This document shows, piece by piece, positions 62,843 to 64,000 of a stretch of 64,000 nt of DNA. Position numbers and translations under genes: made by a program. The notes beneath the pieces were generated by a model. That model ran no database searches. It was not told the DNA's origin and was given only the letters and a program-made list of their open reading frames with translations. Origin of the DNA: Stenotrophomonas indicatrix (GTDB lineage Bacteria > Pseudomonadota > Gammaproteobacteria > Xanthomonadales > Xanthomonadaceae); contig NZ_PEJS01000001.1 in assembly GCF_002750975.1 (NCBI RefSeq), forward strand, positions 806,001-870,000, in the 5' to 3' direction. The first letter of the stretch is position 1. The number at the start of each line of letters is the position of its first letter.

Positions 62843-64000
62843 ATGCTGGCCCGACTCAACCACAATGCGATGCTGCGCTACTCCGGGTTGTTCACCTGGG
62901 GCACCGTCGGCCTTTGGCTTGCGATCTACCTGATCGATCCGGTGTCGCTGACACTGGAAAGCCTGGACGGCGAGGCCGGCTTCCGGATCATTCCCTGGGC
63001 CTCGGCCTACCTGGCCTTCGGCTTCGTGTACTGGGTGCTGACGCGCTCGCTGGGCGAAAGCCGGCCCGGCTTCTTCGACCATGCCGCGCTGATCCTGCTG
63101 ACGGCCTGCGCGATCGGCGTGAGCTACTTCTCCGGCACCGCACTGGGCAGCATCCTGCTGATGGTGGTGGCCGGCCTGCTGCCCTGGCTGCTGGGCCCGC
63201 GCATCGGGGTGGTGTGGCTGGTGGCCAGCAACCTGGCCGTGCTGCCGGTCTACATCCAGCCGCTGGGCTTCCCGCCGGTCATCGCCGTGCTGCAGGCCGT
63301 CGGCTACATGGGTTTTTCCAGCTTCGTGTTCGTGATCGCGCTGGTTGCGCGCCGCCAGGCCGAGGCGCGCGAGGAGCAGCGCCGCCTGAACGCCGAGCTG
63401 CGCGCCACGCGTGCGCTGCTGGCCGAAAGCGCGCGGGTGAACGAGCGCACCCGCATTTCGCGCGAACTGCATGATCTGCTGGGCCACCAGCTGACCGCGT
63501 TGACCCTGAATCTGGAAGTGGCCGGCCACCTCGCCGAGGGCCAGGCGCTGGAGCACGTGAAGCGCTCACATGCCCTGGCCAAGCTGCTGCTGGGCAACGT
63601 GCGCGAGGTGGTCAGCCAGCTGCGCGAGACCGGCGCCATCGACCTGGCCGCTGCGCTGCGTCCGCTGACCGAGCACGTGCCGTCGCTGGACATCCAGCTG
63701 GAGATCGAGGAGCCGCTGAACGTGGAAGACCCGCAGCGGGCCCACGTGCTGCTGCGCTGCACCCAGGAGATCATCACCAACACGGTGCGCCATGCCGGCG
63801 CCCGCCACCTGTGGCTGCGGGTGTACCGTGAGGTCCCGGACCAGGTCGTGGTGGAAGCCCGCGACGACGGTGTCGGGGCGGAAACGGTCAATGTGGGCAA
63901 TGGTTTGCGCGGCATGCGCGAACGCCTGCAACAATGTGGAGGCCAGCTGCAGGTGGAGACCCGCCCCGGCGAAGGCTTCCGGCTGCGGGCGACGGTACCG
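62843..64000 (+). CDS. DesK-like sensor histidine kinase (partial)
   Basis: 386 codons, open to the window's right edge, so the end is not seen. About six membrane segments (to about residue 175), then a coiled region and a HisKA_3 domain with RISRELHDLLGHQLT (His210). The HATPase part has QEIITNTVRHAG, DDGVG and GLRGMRERL. This NarL/DesK branch usually pairs with a LuxR-type regulator encoded next, which would lie beyond the edge. DesK proteins sense membrane state; the signal here is unknown. Confidence 0.88.
   Translation, partial: MLARLNHNAMLRYSGLFTWGTVGLWLAIYLIDPVSLTLESLDGEAGFRIIPWASAYLAFGFVYWVLTRSLGESRPGFFDHAALILLTACAIGVSYFSGTALGSILLMVVAGLLPWLLGPRIGVVWLVASNLAVLPVYIQPLGFPPVIAVLQAVGYMGFSSFVFVIALVARRQAEAREEQRRLNAELRATRALLAESARVNERTRISRELHDLLGHQLTALTLNLEVAGHLAEGQALEHVKRSHALAKLLLGNVREVVSQLRETGAIDLAAALRPLTEHVPSLDIQLEIEEPLNVEDPQRAHVLLRCTQEIITNTVRHAGARHLWLRVYREVPDQVVVEARDDGVGAETVNVGNGLRGMRERLQQCGGQLQVETRPGEGFRLRATVP

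Noticed and set aside
1..64000. tRNA, rRNA, riboswitch, insertion sequence or integrase
   Set aside because: Looked for on both strands; none recognised.

Overview
The window is GC-rich, densely packed chromosomal DNA of a Stenotrophomonas, most likely of the S. maltophilia complex (family Xanthomonadaceae). Supports are the many GTAG-headed palindromes (SMAG repeats, single or as inverted pairs) between genes, the protein families and the short intergenic gaps. I see no rRNA, tRNA, insertion sequence, prophage or CRISPR array, and no clearly broken gene. The last gene runs off the right edge.

Layout. 0.2-2.8 kb: arsenic cluster (ACR3 pump, arsC, arsR, and divergent arsH with start codons only 17 bp apart). 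2.9-16.9 kb: mixed housekeeping and accessory genes: an AI-2E/PerM-type permease, a membrane diguanylate cyclase, a thioesterase, a secreted protein with two retropepsin-like domains, two paralogous DUF2975 + XRE modules (8.3 and 13.3 kb), an ArsR-type repressor with a cupin-like/DUF2867 fusion, TerC-CBS and a metallophosphoesterase. 16.9-18.3 kb: SDR and a ferric-reductase-like membrane protein. 18.3-21.2 kb: a four-gene RiPP operon of the bufferin/Hvf kind (DoxX, secreted EGKCG precursor fused to two EF-hands, DUF692/MNIO enzyme, DUF2063 partner). 21.5-25.0 kb: divergent hydrolase, TlpA-like thioredoxin and an OmpR/EnvZ-type two-component pair. Three copies of a 14-bp motif with response-regulator geometry lie between the two groups.

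25.1-27.8 kb: MHS-type transporter, nucleoside hydrolase and a small membrane protein. 27.9-36.2 kb: a complete malonate decarboxylase operon mdcACDEGBH with overlapping genes, followed by a MatC-like carrier and a GntR-family regulator. 36.4-40.7 kb: TonB-dependent siderophore receptor with a possible Fur box, and malate:quinone oxidoreductase. 40.9-43.7 kb: acetyltransferase, membrane protein, and the divergent argP-like/argO-like regulator-exporter pair. 43.9-58.2 kb: a peptide-scavenging region with three tandem paralogous S9 peptidases, a POT transporter, an OPT transporter and a fourth, different S9 peptidase. 58.3-64 kb: DUF819 membrane protein, a small HExxH protein, minCDE, an acetyltransferase and a DesK-like histidine kinase.

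The strongest candidate for an under-described system is the EF-hand bufferin operon at 18.3-21.2 kb with its shared regulatory region. Secondary ones are the two DUF2975/XRE modules with different palindromes, the cupin-DUF2867 fusion under its own palindromic operator, and the S9 peptidase triplication next to peptide transporters. All calls come from reading the sequence; no database search was run.
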